The notes under the pieces: generated by a model
Database searches by the model: none
Told to the model about the DNA's origin: nothing
What the model saw: only the letters and a program-made list of their open reading frames with translations
Shown: one piece after another, positions 21,279-33,330 of the stretch
How positions within the stretch are numbered: position 1 is the first letter of the stretch
Layout of the letters: every line of letters starts with the position of its first letter
Made by a program: the position numbers and the translations under genes
NCBI GenBank assembly: GCA_020746105.1
Contig: CM036619.1
Coordinates: forward strand, 3,745,395 to 3,809,394
Origin: Trogon surrucura
Taxonomy: Eukaryota; Chordata; Aves; Trogoniformes; Trogonidae
Direction of reading: 5' to 3'
DNA: 64,000 nt

Positions 21279-24108
21279 CTCCTGTCTAGGATTGTTTAAT
21301 GTCAGAAGTTAGGCAAAAGAAGCAGGTTTCAGCCAGGTTTTGAGTTCCTCCAGGGTCACTCTGTGGGTCTGGAATGTCTGTGCAGGTCCAGAATTAGCTG
21401 AATGCTGTGAGCATTTAATTTCCATTTGTCCTTTCAAGACTAATTACTCTTTTCCATCAATAGTTTTTAGATCCCCAAAACTGAATACTCTTCAGATTAA
21501 ACAACTTAAGGGACATAGCTCAAAACAACACTGAAAGAGGAGCAAGTATTGTTTCTCTGCCTTTATTCAATATTTCAGCAATTATTCCCACAGCTCAGGA
21601 AAGATCTGGACTCCAGTCCCTCTGCCATGAATAGTCATCAGGCAAGTTAACAGTTTCGAAGGTTTTGTTCCAGCTTTGCTGAGAGTATATCTACTGCTTT
21701 AATAAGCTGCTCATGCTAGCTTAGGTTGGAAGACAAGCTATTACTGGAAATGGCCAGTCACTAATTTTGAAAAAAAGAAGTTGTTCCTGGTGTTTTAGCT
21801 CTGAAGCAGAGTCTTGCTGATTTCCCCTCTCCTCTCTATTTGCAAATTAGCCCTTCTTTCTGAGTGGAAGCAACTTTGTTTTTTGTATTAATAGAAGTCA
21901 CATAATGAACTCTTTGCAGGAACCCATGGGGTGTGGGGAAAAAAAAAGAAGCAGCATAGTAGATATAACACGCGTGGGAACTTCCTATACCATTTGAGTC
22001 CAGTCTTATACTGTGGGAAACAACGTTTTAAGACTTTTTTCAACAGTAATTCTCAACTACAATCTGTAATATTTAAAATAAACAAATTTTGCGCCCCAGA
22101 AACAGGGCATACAGAAGCATCTGTCAGTTGCAGAAACAATTTGGGAACTGCAAACTGTGTAGATATACAGACAGTGATATAGTATAGTGTACTGTATACT
22201 TTACAGCATAATTTACAGGCCCTAGTTACCCCCCAAAAAAGCCACTCAGAATTGCAGACTGCATGGGGACAGATTGGAAGAGCACAGGCTATTTAGAAGG
22301 TAGGTAAGAGAACTACCAGGAAGCAGTAACATTCCTACTTAACTCGGAGAAGCTTGTTTTCTTTGGAGACTCATCTTGCTTCTGCTGAATCCTCCTTGGA
22401 GAGCAAAACTGAGCAGCAAGAATTGCAATGTAGACTATCTGCTTTCACAGTCCTTTAGCTGCAATATCCCAGATCTCCCGCATCAAGATCAGGGGAGGTT
22501 TTGCCAACAACTGCCATGAAACTAGACACAAGTTGACACAAATTCTGTCACAAGATGAAACCCTGTTTTGGCACTAAGTTTAGGTACTTCTTCAGTGTAT
22601 CTCTCAATTAGGAAATACTGAATTGGAATACTGTCACATAATTACGTGGGCAACGTGAAACACAGACGGATAACAGTGTATGTGTTCTTGAACAACTTGT
22701 ACATGGCTTAAAAAAGATGTAAAGAGCTGAGAGGTTGTAAGACACATGCTGTGAATCATGCGGAAAAGTTGTCTGCTGTACAGAAGGGGGTGGATTCGCT
22801 GGTGCGTTCCCACCCATTCACACTCAGCTGCTTCCTCCCCATTCCAAGTTGTAGAACACCAGAAGGGGAAACTGTAGTTTAAAACCCCCTCTCCTGCATC
22901 ATCTCTGTGATGCCGTGTGACTCCCACAGCTGCATTTAGGATCCGTGCTGCCAGCACGATTCAGCTAATGCCCAAATGGTGGGTGGTTTTCAGGAGAAAT
23001 GTCAGTCTTATGAGACACATTTAGTCTTCTAAGAAGGCTTCATCTCCCTATTTTCAAAACAGCATGTATTCTTAGCTGAAAGAAGTTCTCTTAATTGCCT
23101 TGCATTACCTGGCAGAAAAAAAAAAAAAGAAAAAATAAAGAGGAAAAAGGAAAAAGAAGTCTTCTCTCACTGTGCCAGTTAATTCCATAAAAAATAACAG
23201 AACAAGAGGTTTGTCTCACTAAGGGAGACTGAAAGTCTCCCAAATCTGAAGGACAATCAGGAAATCTCATAGAATGTTGAGATCAAGGAATGTCCAAATC
23301 CAGAGCCCTTAGGACCAACGAAAATACTCTGTAATGCCTGAGAGCTCAATCTAGACATGATGTTCCTTGAACTACTTATTTCTGTATTCCCTGGTGGGGT
23401 GCATAGCACCCCCAGGAGCTTCTTCTAAAAAATCAGTCTTCCCCAACACTGACAAGCTCTGATCTTTTCTTCCAGTAGAAACTGGCTGAAATGGAACTTT
23501 GGTTTTGCTGGATGTGACTTTTTGTGGGGATAAAAACCTAAATTCTCTAGTTGTGTGAAACTGTTCCAGAAAATCTCGGGCATGTGGGGAGATAGAACTT
23601 ACTTCTCTCTGAAATGTACAAAAACTAACACAAACACATAAGACTCCTGTGTTTAACTGTATTAGCAGGCACAGAAATATGAATTTAGGGTTCTATTTGT
23701 TTTGGCATCTTTGGTTCTACCTCTGTCTTTAATACGTTTTGGAAGTAAATTCTGCTTTGTTGGACTTCGCCACATCCTTTCTTGGAAAAGGGATAATAAC
23801 CCAGGTGAGCTTGATCTTTTGCCAGTACATTTTGCTTCAAATCGAGACTAACTGCCTAGCTGCTGCAGAAACTCCAGGGGTTTTTTTGCATTGTCAGGGA
23901 GCAAATGACTGGAAAGAAAGAGTGGATCATACTGTCACTCCTACCTATATAACCCAGATGTTGTGTTTTTCATTTTATTTTCTGAGATTTAGGGGATGAG
24001 AAGGCTTTCATTAAGAGTAGAAGGGGTGAGGTGAGGCAGTTGTGTTCTCCCATTTTAAATCCTAAATGAAACATTGACAAGTACACAAATGAGAAAAATT
24101 ACATACAC
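21279..24108. other. unique noncoding stretch
   Basis: No gene or dispersed repeat recognised. Purine-rich A runs at about 21940-21950 and 23116-23160. Nothing else to report. Confidence 0.55.
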
Positions 24109-24527
24109 GACTTCACTGGGCAACCTGTTCCAGTGCCTCACCACACTCTCTTTGAAGAATTCCTTCCTTACATCTAACCTTAGTCTAGCCTCTTTCATTT
24201 TAAAACTGTTACCTCTCACCTGTTCACTAGGCTCCCTGATAATAAGACCCCTCCCTTCCTTCTTGTAGCCCCCTTTAAGTGTTGGAAAGTCACTATAAGA
24301 TCTACTCAGAGATTTTTCTTCTCCAGGATGAACAACCCCAACTCTCTCAGCCTGTCCTCACAGGGGAGGTGCTCCAGCCTCTGATCATCTTTGTGGCCTC
24401 CTCTGGACCTGCTCCAACAGGTCCATGTCCTTCTTGTGTTGGGGTCCTCAGAGCTGGACACGGAACTGCAAGTGAGGTCTCACTAGAGCAGAGGGGGAGG
24501 TTCAACTCCCTCCATCACCTGCTTTAT
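24109..24527 (-). repeat. CR1 LINE fragment lacking its 3' tail, type III
   Basis: Starts abruptly inside the ORF2 end region (cttcactgggcaacctgttc) with no UTR or octamers, and continues through 'gatgaacaaccccaactctc' and 'tgatcatctttgtggcctcc' to about 24527. The tail must have been deleted or replaced, because CR1 inserts from its 3' end and truncates at the 5' end. Confidence 0.92.
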
Positions 24528-25200
24528 AATTAATTAGTAAATTAATTATAATGTAAGATTAAATATGTACTATTAAGTAATGTTTACTATGCTCATATAG
24601 TTTTGCTCACAATTATCCCAAAGACCAATGGAAGAGCCAAGAGCAGTGCCCAGTTCCTCCTGAGTGCACCATGGGACTTATTCCATCCTCACCTCAACTT
24701 GATCCACAGATGTCTGGGGACAAATAACACTCATGTAAAATGATGTTTCCTCCATGCAAAACAGCAAAGCAGAGCTAGCTACTGAATTTACTGCGATCTT
24801 CTTCAGTGTTACCATGGAAATTTCTAGGGAACTTGTTACAAAGCATGTGCAGAAGAACTAAGCCTGGGAATTGTTTGGTGAAATACATAAAATGTATAAT
24901 TCTTCAGTGAACTCTATAGGGCCAAAGCTAGAAGAGATGGCTCCTCTGCTTTCCTGCTGTGCTCAGTTCTAAGTGTGAAAGAATTATAGCCCCTCAGACC
25001 TCATTGTTTCCAAACACCTCGATCTAGACTCACATCTGACCAAAAGCTACTTGATGGTTTGAGGAGTGAAGGGATATAGAGACTTTTGGTTAAAACTTTC
25101 AAGTCTTTAGATTAGAGGTGTAGGAAGGAGGAACTATGAAGGGAAGCATGAACTGGAGCCAAGTGTGTCTAGGTGAGGACGATGGAGAGGAATCCACAAA
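24528..25200. other. unique noncoding stretch
   Basis: AT-rich at 24528-24600 (ttaattagtaaattaattat). Nothing recognised. Confidence 0.55.
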
Positions 25201-25416
25201 AATCCACATAAATAATCAGGAGGTTGAAGCATCTCCTATATGAGGACAGGCTGAGAGAGCTGGGGTTGTTCAGTCTGGAGAAGAGAAGGCTCTGGGGACA
25301 CCTTATAGTGGTCTTCCAGTACTTAAAGGGGCGTAATATGTAAGCGAAGAGGGATTAGTTATGAGGGAGTGTAGTGGTAGGAGAAAGAGTGATGCTTTTA
25401 AACTGAAAGAGGATAT
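25201..25416 (+). repeat. CR1 LINE, 5' part of a split copy, type III
   Basis: 'atgaggacaggctgagagag', 'gttcagtctggagaagagaa', 'cagtacttaaaggggcgtaa' and 'aactgaaagaggatat' follow CR1 in order. The copy is then cut by a reverse-strand CR1 and resumes at 25566. Confidence 0.93.
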
Positions 25417-25565
25417 CACAGAATCACAGAATGTTAGGAATTGGAAGGGACCTCGAAAGATCATCAAGTCCAATCCCCCTGCCAGAGCAGGAATGCCTAG
25501 ATAATGCTACATAGGAACGTGTCCAGGCAGGTCTTGAATGTCTCCAGAGAAGGAGACTCCACAAC
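25417..25565 (-). repeat. CR1 type II copy nested inside another CR1
   Basis: Tail 'cacagaatcacagaatgtta', then the type II UTR ('cctgccagagcaggaatgcc', 'aacgtgtccaggcaggtctt') to 'gagaaggagactccacaac'. Only about 149 bp long, inserted in the opposite orientation into a type III CR1. It is therefore younger than its host. Confidence 0.93.
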
Positions 25566-25775
25566 TTTAGCTTTAGATTAGATATCAGGAAAGAATTCTT
25601 TTCTGTGAGGGTGGTGAACCCTGAGAAGTTGTGGATGCCCCATCCCTGGAAGTGTTCAAGGCCACGTTAGTTGGGGCTTAGAGCAACCTGGTCTAGCAGG
25701 AGGTGTCCCTGCCCATGTCAGGTGGGTTGGAAGTATGTGATCCTGAAGGTCCCTTCTGTGATTCTGTGATTCTGA
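25566..25775 (+). repeat. CR1 LINE, 3' part of the split copy, type III
   Basis: Resumes with 'tttagctttagattagatat', then 'gtggatgccccatccctgga', 'gaggtgtccctgcccatgtc', and ends in TTCTGTGATTCTGTGATTCTG. It joins smoothly to the part ending at 25416. Confidence 0.93.
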
Positions 25776-27470
25776 TTCCTGTTCTAAAACTGGGTATGCT
25801 CAGATGGAGAGTGGAAGTGGGAATCAGTTTTGGATTTCAGAACTGCAGATTAGCCTTCAAAACTTTCTGAAATTCTGTTTTAATCCAAGTTTTATATGTG
25901 AAGCCAATGGTTGTATTCAATGTACTGTGAAGTTTTGTGCAGAAAGATTTATTCCAGTTCTAACCTCCAGCATAAAAGGTAGACAGCAAGAAATGTCAGC
26001 TTCTCTTACTGCCCTGGTTTGGAGGAAGCATTACAAATAGCTGGGGTTTTCTTCCACCTGTTTAACTAGTGACAGAGGAGTAGAATGTTTATGTACTGTC
26101 TGTTACTGGCAAAGCTGAATTTATTTGGGATGACATTATACTCAGATCCAAAGAAATACTATGTATACGTACTCACCTTATTGGTCAGCAAAATGGAATG
26201 CATAGTGAAATACCACTGAAATTTTATATAACTTATTTACCGAGTGAAGAATAGGCAGAGATCTATTTTGCATAATCTTCTATGCAAGAAATCTTTGAAG
26301 AGAAAAACATCTGAATACAAATTATTCTGAGGCCTACCCACCGCTGTTTTTTAAAGCAGCACTTTCACCTGCTTGCAATGAGAAAATGCATTAATACCCA
26401 CAAATTCATAGCTGATATTTTTTCTCTGTCTTTTGGACATTTCATTTTTCCTTTCGGTCCTTGTTTTCACAGGAGAGCCGGATAATTATGCTGCTGACTG
26501 CTTTTATTTTGGTAGGAAAAAGTCTTTCATTTTCAGTTTGGTTTGTGTCATTTAGGAAAGAGTTTAAAGAGAAATGAAAAATAAAAAACAACTCTGACTT
26601 CAGAATGAGTGTTTACACAAGTCTGTAGCTTAGGATTCCTGATTCTGATGTTCTCATAGTATAGTAACTTGTCTAGTTACTTTCTGCTCAATTTAAGTGT
26701 ATTGGATAGGAGTCTCATGTCCTTAAGTATCTAACGGAGAAAGTTCAGTTCCTCAGTTGCCAGCAGTTTATTCTTGGATATTTTAGGAGTATAATATTGA
26801 TCCTGGATACCTATAGCAGTACTCGAAACAGTAGGGAAGAGCTTACCAAATACAGTCATTGGAATACAATCCACGAGATGTTCACCCAAGTGTCTTAACC
26901 TTCCTTGGTCTACTTAAGTGACAGTATCAGCTTTTTTCTTGATATCGTAAAAGACTGCCAAGCTCGGGACTAGTATGACTCTGCTTCACACTGAGGAACT
27001 GTTTTTCATGTTCTTTTCCAGAGATCCAACTTTGTGAGGGTCAATAACCATGGTTTGATTCTTCAGGGTTGCTTGCTGGTGGTAGCAAGTACGCACAAAG
27101 CTCATCATATTCTGCTCTAAATAAAACATGGTCCTTTGTCCTCTGCTTCTCACACATACTTGAATGAAAATCAGTGCTAAGAAAGCCTGTACAAAACAAA
27201 GCAGTCTCATTACTCAGAGCTGAACCTCTTCCTCAGAGCTTGACCTCTTCCGGTCAAGAAAAGATACTGAACCAAAACCATGATAATAATATGACTTCAT
27301 CATCTTTGAAGAGAAGTGTAGATGTGAGAGTTGTGAAATTTCAGAACTTTAACTGCGTAAATACTAGATTAGATTATTAATCCAGCCCTGGGTTCCTGTT
27401 CTCAACAATGGTAAGTAATGTATATTTATGGGAAAATGATAGTATTAAGAGAAAGTAAGCTGTCTGAACA
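25776..27470. other. unique noncoding stretch
   Basis: No gene recognised. A 19-bp imperfect tandem pair (ctcagagctgaacctcttc) lies at 27213-27231 and 27232-27250. Otherwise nothing. Confidence 0.55.
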
Positions 27471-28771
27471 TCACAGAATCACAGAATCACAGAATGTTAG
27501 AGGTTGGAAGGGACCTTAAAGATCATCTAGTCCAACCCCCCTGCCAGAGCAGGATCACCTACACTAGAGCGCACAGGAACGCGTCCAGGCGGGTTTTGAA
27601 TGTCTCCAAAGAAGGAGACTCCACAACCTCCCTGGGCAGCCTGTTCCAGTGCTCCGTCACCCTCACAGTAAAAAAGTTTTTCCTCATATTTTTCTGGAAC
27701 CTCCTGTGTTCCAGCTTCCACCCACTGCCTCTTGTCTTGTCAGTGGACGCCGCTGAAAAGAGCCTGGCTCCATCTTCCTGACATTCCCCCTTGACATATT
27801 TATAAACATTAATGAGGTCACCCCTCAGCCTCCTCTTCTCCAAGCTAAAGAGACCCAGCTCCTTCAGCCTTTCCTCATAAGGGAGATGCTCCACTCCCTT
27901 CACCATCTTTGTGGCTCTACGCTGGACTCTCTCAAGCAGCTCCCTGTCCTTCTTGAACTGAGGGGCCCAGAACTGGACACAATATTCCAGATGCGGCCTC
28001 ACCAGGGCAGAGTAGAGGGGCAGGAGGACCTCTCTTGACCTACCAGCTACTCCCCTTCTAATACACCCCAGGATGCCATTGGCCTTCTTGGCCACGAGAG
28101 CACACTGCTGGCTCAGGGCCATCCTGCTGTCCACTAGAACCCCCAGGTCCCTTTCCCCTGCGCTGCTCTCCAGCAGGTCAGTCCCCAACCTATATTGGCA
28201 CATGGGGTTATTTTTTCCCAAGTGCAAAACTCTACACCTGCCCTTATTAAACTTCATAAGATTTCTCCCCGCCCAGCCCTCCAGCCTGTCTAGGTCTCTC
28301 TGAATGGCTGCACAGCCTTCTGGTGTGTCAACCACTCCTCCCAATTTCGTATCATCAGCAAACTTGCTGACATTCTCTAATCCCTCATCCAGATCATTGA
28401 TAAATATATTGAACAGCACCGGCCCGAGCACTGACCCCTGAGGGACCCCACTAGACACAGGCATTCAGCCAGACTCAGCCCCATTGACCACAACCCTCTG
28501 GCTTCTTCCCTTCAACTAGTTCTCGACCCACCTCACTACTTGTTCATCCAGACCACACTTCCTCAGTTTACCTATGAGGATGCTGTGGGAGACGGTGTCA
28601 AAGGCCTTGCTGATGTCCAGGTAGACCACGTCCACTGCATGGCCACCATCCATCCACCTGGTTATGTCTTCGTAAAAGGCTATCAGGTTGGTCAAACATG
28701 ACTTCGCCTTGGCAAAGCCATGCTGACTGCTCCTAATAACCTTCTTATCCTTGATATGCCTAGACACAGTG
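27471..28771 (-). mobile_element. CR1 LINE, best preserved copy, type II, 5'-truncated
   Basis: About 1.3 kb from the octamer tail (three CACAGAAT units at 27472) through the type II UTR (cctgccagagcaggatcacc) into ORF2, ending at about 28771 near the segment encoding 'SRHIKDKKV'. Past 28771 the sequence (cacatacacaagtgtcaaca) is unrelated. 5' truncation is the usual outcome of CR1 target-primed reverse transcription. Long open frames and a low number of visible changes make this the youngest-looking long copy here, but it lacks ORF1, the endonuclease and the 5' promoter, so it cannot move on its own. Confidence 0.97.
27559..28771 (-). pseudogene. CR1 ORF2 fragment: reverse transcriptase and C-terminal region, with two stops
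   Basis: Encodes the second half of the CR1 ORF2 polyprotein, the enzyme that copies the CR1 RNA into a nicked chromosomal target. In reading order it shows 'SSQHGF', 'YLDISKAFDTVSH' (the first palm aspartate region), '[18 protein letters not shown]' and the catalytic box FADD (bases 28351-28362), then '[12 protein letters not shown]'-like and '[15 protein letters not shown]' segments up to a normal stop at 27559. The N-terminal endonuclease is missing through 5' truncation. Two in-frame stops, TAG at 28516-28518 and TGA at 28465-28467, lie between the two palm motifs. The frame is otherwise unbroken over about 1.2 kb, unusual for this window. The 301-codon open part beginning at 28464 starts at an internal methionine and is not a real gene. 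Confidence 0.93.
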
Positions 28772-31049
28772 TCAAGGCATGCACATACACAAGTGTCAAC
28801 ATGCACATACTTACTGAATAATAACAACTAGTTAAAGAAAAAAAGAACAAACCTGGAAGACCTGACAAGGTCTCAACACAGGTGTGTTGACAACCATGGA
28901 AATTGTCATCCTATTGGAAGCTAGTTAAAGCACGCAAAAAATCTTCTTAGTGGGTGCAGAATAGCTATTGAATTCCCACACAATAGTGCAGGAAGAAACT
29001 TTAAAATATTACACAAAATGTAGTCTTGCTGTCTCAGTCAGTACACCGGGAAGAATGAGAATGTGACAAAGCTGCATTAAAATTCCCAAGAGGTTGTGTA
29101 TCACTGCTTTAAAGCCAAGACATTAAAACATCAGCCAAAGGGAATTTTTGTGCGTTTTCCATAGAGAGCTCAAAATGTTTTCCTTCTGGGTTTATGCAGC
29201 AGATCAGACTAGTAGTTCATTATTTTTCTTCTAAATGCAATGCATACTTGCTGCCACAGGGCTTGAACAATGTTGTGTTATTCAAAGTGTTTGAGCCTTG
29301 AACATGCTCAGTGATCCTCAGGCCTTGTGGAGTCTCAGGAGGACTGAATTCAGCTGGAGCTCTGAATTGAGCTCACTTAGTGAAGATGCGGGGTCCTAAT
29401 CTCCCAATCTGTCCATCAGTATTGCTAACGTGACCAGGGGAAATCTGAAAAACAAATGTCGTTCACGTAAGTTGGACTATAGCCAGTTTTTTAGAAGGCT
29501 CTTTGATCATCACCTTTGTGAGCACAGAAGTTTCTTCCAGATATGAAGCTGGACATCACTACTCTAAGACTTCTCCAACACGTCTTTCCAAGAGCTGTGC
29601 AGCTAATCAGGATTTTGCAATGGATTTTTCAGAAATAATTGCACGTCAGATGGCATATGGGATGAGTGAGCTGATTTGTTCAATGAGGGAAATGTTCCCA
29701 AAGTCCTTCTGCCAGCACATTAAATATTTAGTGTCTTCTCCTCTCCTACTTTACTCCATTATGTAAACAATTTAATCTCCCATTCCCTATTCATACAACA
29801 ATTTAGCTGCATTAAGAGAATTTGACTGACATCTAATGTAAACACAACTGTATCAAATAGATGTTTTGGCCACTTCAGCGTGTGTACTCAAAAGCTGTTG
29901 GAATATAAAGCCTGAAAATATTTGTAAGCAAATGTTTTTATCTATGGAAGAAAAAGACTAGCATTAACATTTCACATTGTAAGATGAACCAAATATAAAC
30001 ATTTATTACTTAAACATTTTTTCTGAGTGGAGAGATTATGGCATGATTATAAAACATCTCTGATAAAGCAAGTTTCAAGGTATTTTAAAAGGAAAATTAT
30101 ACAAACCCCCTACATGTCCTAACGCTGGTTGGTATTCAACGTGCATAAGCACTGCCAGCCCTTAGCTCAGAAAATGAAGATGTGATCGATTGCATATTCA
30201 GGGTAGACGTATACACACTATTTTCTGGGAATCAAATCTGTGGGACATGATTATTACATAATGACATAATTTTGCCTGTTCATTGTTCCTTTTTTAGTTC
30301 ATAATGTTGAAGATTAAATTAGGCTTTATGGCATTTTCTTGTCATTTCTATTTCTTTTCATTTCAAAGAAATTTCTTCTCTTTTTTAAACATTTGGTGAA
30401 AGTGATTGAGTGTTGCTGGCAAAGCAACCGTATTTGTATCCTACTCCCATTGCCTCTTTAGGAATAGTTCCTCTTTTCTTTATCCCCATTGCCAAACAGT
30501 AATTTTCGTCACTGAAGTCATAACTTTGATATTTTCCCCTTTCAAATAACTCCAGCTTAAAAATGTTCTCAGATACGACTGAGGTCAAAGAGAGAGTATT
30601 TGGTAGAATGTTTTCATGACAAAGTTTGTGTGGGGGATATGCTACTCAACCTCAAAGAGCTGCAGTGCAGATACTGTTTTGGAAACAAAAAGTTCTCAGA
30701 AACCCGGTCGTTCGGTGTTTTTCAGCCTCGAGTTTCATAACAATTATGATGTGTTAACCTGAAAATATTCAGCTTTGGAAATGCATATCACTTCCTCTAG
30801 TGGTTCCAGGAGCAGGACAACCTCAAAGTGCTGGTGGAAGATGCCCCATGTGCCACTTTGCAGCTTGGCTTATTGGGAAATCTTTCACATCCCTACTCAG
30901 ACCACTAACTTTTAATTCCCCGTTCACCGTTTTTTTGTCTCTGAAGTACAGGCTGTGTCTACTTTAAGAAATAATTCAGACCAACAGCAATGGATCCATG
31001 TTGAAGAACAGTGTTTTTAAAAGATGTTCTATTCATACATATTCACATC
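28772..31049. other. unique AT-rich noncoding stretch
   Basis: No gene or dispersed repeat recognised. A short imperfect direct repeat (atgcacatacacaagtg / catgcacatacttactg) lies at about 28779-28818, at the 5' junction of the CR1. Confidence 0.55.
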
Positions 31050-31563
31050 TTGAAACCTGTGTTATGTTTCGGGCCCCTCACAACAAAAAAAAAAAACCAT
31101 TGAGTTGCTGAAGCATGTCCAAAGAAGGGCAAAAAAGCTGCTGAAGGATCTAAAGAACAAACCTTCTGAGTAGTGGCTGAGGAAACTGAGTTTGTTTAGC
31201 CTAGAGAAAAGGTGGTTGAGGGGAGACCTTCTCACTCTCTACAGCTGCCTGGAAGGACATTGTAGTGAGGTGGGGATCGGTCTCTTCCTCTCTGTAACAA
31301 ATGAAAGGACAAGAGGAAATTACTTAAGCTGCACCAGGAGAGATTTATATTGGATATTAGGGAAAACTTCTTCATCAAAAGAGTTTTTAAGAATTGGAAC
31401 AGGCTGCCCAGGCAAGTGGTTGAGTCACTATCCCTAGAAGTATTTAAAGGACACATATGTGTGGTGCTTAGGAACATGGTTTAGTAGTGATCTTGCTGGT
31501 GCAAGATTTACAGTTGGACTTGTTGTCCTTAAACTTTTTTTTCAACATAAATGATTCTATGAT
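31050..31563 (+). repeat. CR1 LINE, 5'-truncated, type I, diverged
   Basis: 'gtttcgggcccctcacaaca', 'tttgtttagcctagagaaaa', 'gttgaggggagaccttctca', 'agctgcaccaggagagattt' and 'cagttggacttgttgtcctt', then ATGATTCTATG. Many substitutions and an A-run (31084-31096) mark it as old. Confidence 0.93.
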
Positions 31564-32010
31564 ACACATCTAATTTTTTTTTTTTTTTTTCTTAGTACTC
31601 GACTTAACCCAGTGCTGTGGTCTGCATGTCCCTTTACAGTTTGATTGTTTCGGGTGAACCCCAAACTTCTTCTAGTTTTTTCCAAATGGAGGTCAGATGC
31701 TTTATAATCCAAATCAAAGTTGACTACCTATCTATATGCACCACCTTGAAGTTATGACATAATATGGAGGTTTGAAGGAGGTTAGGCAGGTTGAATGTTG
31801 TTATGTTGAAAATCTTGTTTATGGACAAGGGGAAGCACATCTCACTATGTGTTATGTAAAGCCAAGAATTTATTACACAGAGTCACAGAATGTTACTGCT
31901 AATATAAGTCTTAGCAGCATAAGTCAAGAATCATCATTAATCTAGATCTGTTACAGAAAAACAAAGATAATACTGTGTGTGAAGTACTTATGTGCAGAGA
32001 AGGTCACAGC
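31564..32010. other. unique spacer between two CR1 copies
   Basis: A T-run at 31575-31590 follows the CR1 tail. At 31876-31895 'cacagagtcacagaatgtta' resembles a decayed reverse-strand CR1 tail, but nothing beyond it matches. Confidence 0.5.
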
Positions 32011-33330
32011 AATAGAATCGTACGATCCTAGAATGTCTTCAGTTGCAAGGAATTCATGAGGATCATCAAGTCCAACTCCTTTCTCCTCACAGAACCACGT
32101 AACACTAAACCATATGAATTAGATTCTCCTTGAAATCTCATATGCTTGGGACTGTAGTCACTGCCCTGAGAAGTCTATTCCAGTGAATGACCAACTTCTC
32201 AGTGAAGAACCTTTTCCTAGTATCCAGTCTGAACTTGCCCTGATGCAGTTTCATTCTATTTCCTCGTGTCCTATTGCTGGTCACCAGAAAGAGATCAGCA
32301 TCTCCCCCTCTGCTGCCCCTGGAGGAAGCTATAGACTGTGATGAGGTCACCCTCAGCCTTCTCTTTCCCAAGCTGAACAAATCAAGCAACTTCAGCCATT
32401 CCCAAGTCTTGACCTTGAGGCTGTTCACCATCTTGGTTGCCCTCCTCGGTTTAATCATCCATTTTCCATTGAAGGAAAAAGCTGCACAGCACTCGAAATG
32501 GGGCCATGCCTGTGCCGTATAGAGTGGAACAGTCACAGAATCACAGAATCACAGAATGTCACCTCCATTCATCAGCTAGCTATGCTGTGCTTGATGCACA
32601 CCAGGCTCTTTTGACTGCCAGAGCACACTGTTGACTCATATTCAACTTACCATCAATACAAACTCTTTCTGTGAGGCTACTCTCCAGCCCCTCATCCTCC
32701 AATTTGTGCATATAACCAAGATTACCTTGCCTCAGGTGCAGAATGTTGCACTTGCTTTTGCTGTGTTTCATACGGTTGGTGATTGCCCAGATCTCTAGTC
32801 TATCCAGATCTCTCTGTAAGGCATTTTACCCTCGAGGGAGTCCACAGCTCCTCCTAGTTTAGAGTCATTGGGAAACTTACTTACTTAATGTACATTCAAT
32901 TCCTGCCTTCAAATAATTTATTAAAATGTTAAGGAGCACAGGCCCTGAAGCTGAGCCCTGGGGAATCCCACTGGTGACTAGCCACCAGCCTGATGTAATC
33001 TTATTTATGAAAGTTCTTTGAGCCCAACCCAAAAAACTTTTTCACACAGCATGGTTTGGACTTACCTGTGTGCTAGACATTTTGTTCTGAAGGATGCTGT
33101 GAGAGACAGTATCAAAAGCTTTGCTAAAATAAAAAAAAAACACCACATCTACTGACTTCTTTTGGTAAACTAGATGGATGACCTTGTCATAAAAGGAAAC
33201 TAAGTTAGTCAACCTAACAGTAATAAAATTGTTAATTCACAAAAAGGAGCTTCTACTCCTTTTCCTGGCACTATGCTAACTCTTCCACTGCTCCTTTGGA
33301 ACAGTATCAATAACTCTGGAGTCAATAACT
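32011..33330 (-). repeat. CR1 LINE, long, strongly decayed copy
   Basis: About 1.3 kb running from a decayed tail (aatagaatcgtacgatccta) through the ORF2 C-terminus and the reverse-transcriptase palm region. At 32864-32875 the catalytic FADD codons read as FPND. 'aggatgctgtgagagacagt' and 'atcaaaagctttgctaaaat' are the AFDTVSH region. The frame is broken many times. An octamer-only insertion lies at 32533-32558. The 5' end is approximate. Confidence 0.92.
32533..32558 (-). repeat. 26-bp octamer-only insertion inside CR1
   Basis: 'tcacagaa' and two further CACAGAAT units, then 'cacagaatg', sit between host bases '..gtggaacag' and 'tcacctcc..', which are contiguous in CR1. The host word TCAC occurs on both sides, compatible with a 3-4 bp duplication. 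No CR1 body sequence accompanies the octamers. Confidence 0.85.

Noticed and set aside
27559..28464. A 301-codon reverse-strand frame as a functional gene
   Set aside because: It is the C-terminal half of CR1 ORF2, starting at an internal methionine behind in-frame stops in a 5'-truncated element.
31876..31895. Short CR1-tail-like word 'cacagagtcacagaatgtta'
   Set aside because: Only about 20 bp with one mismatch and no UTR beyond it. Too short to call as an element, although it could be another tail-only piece.
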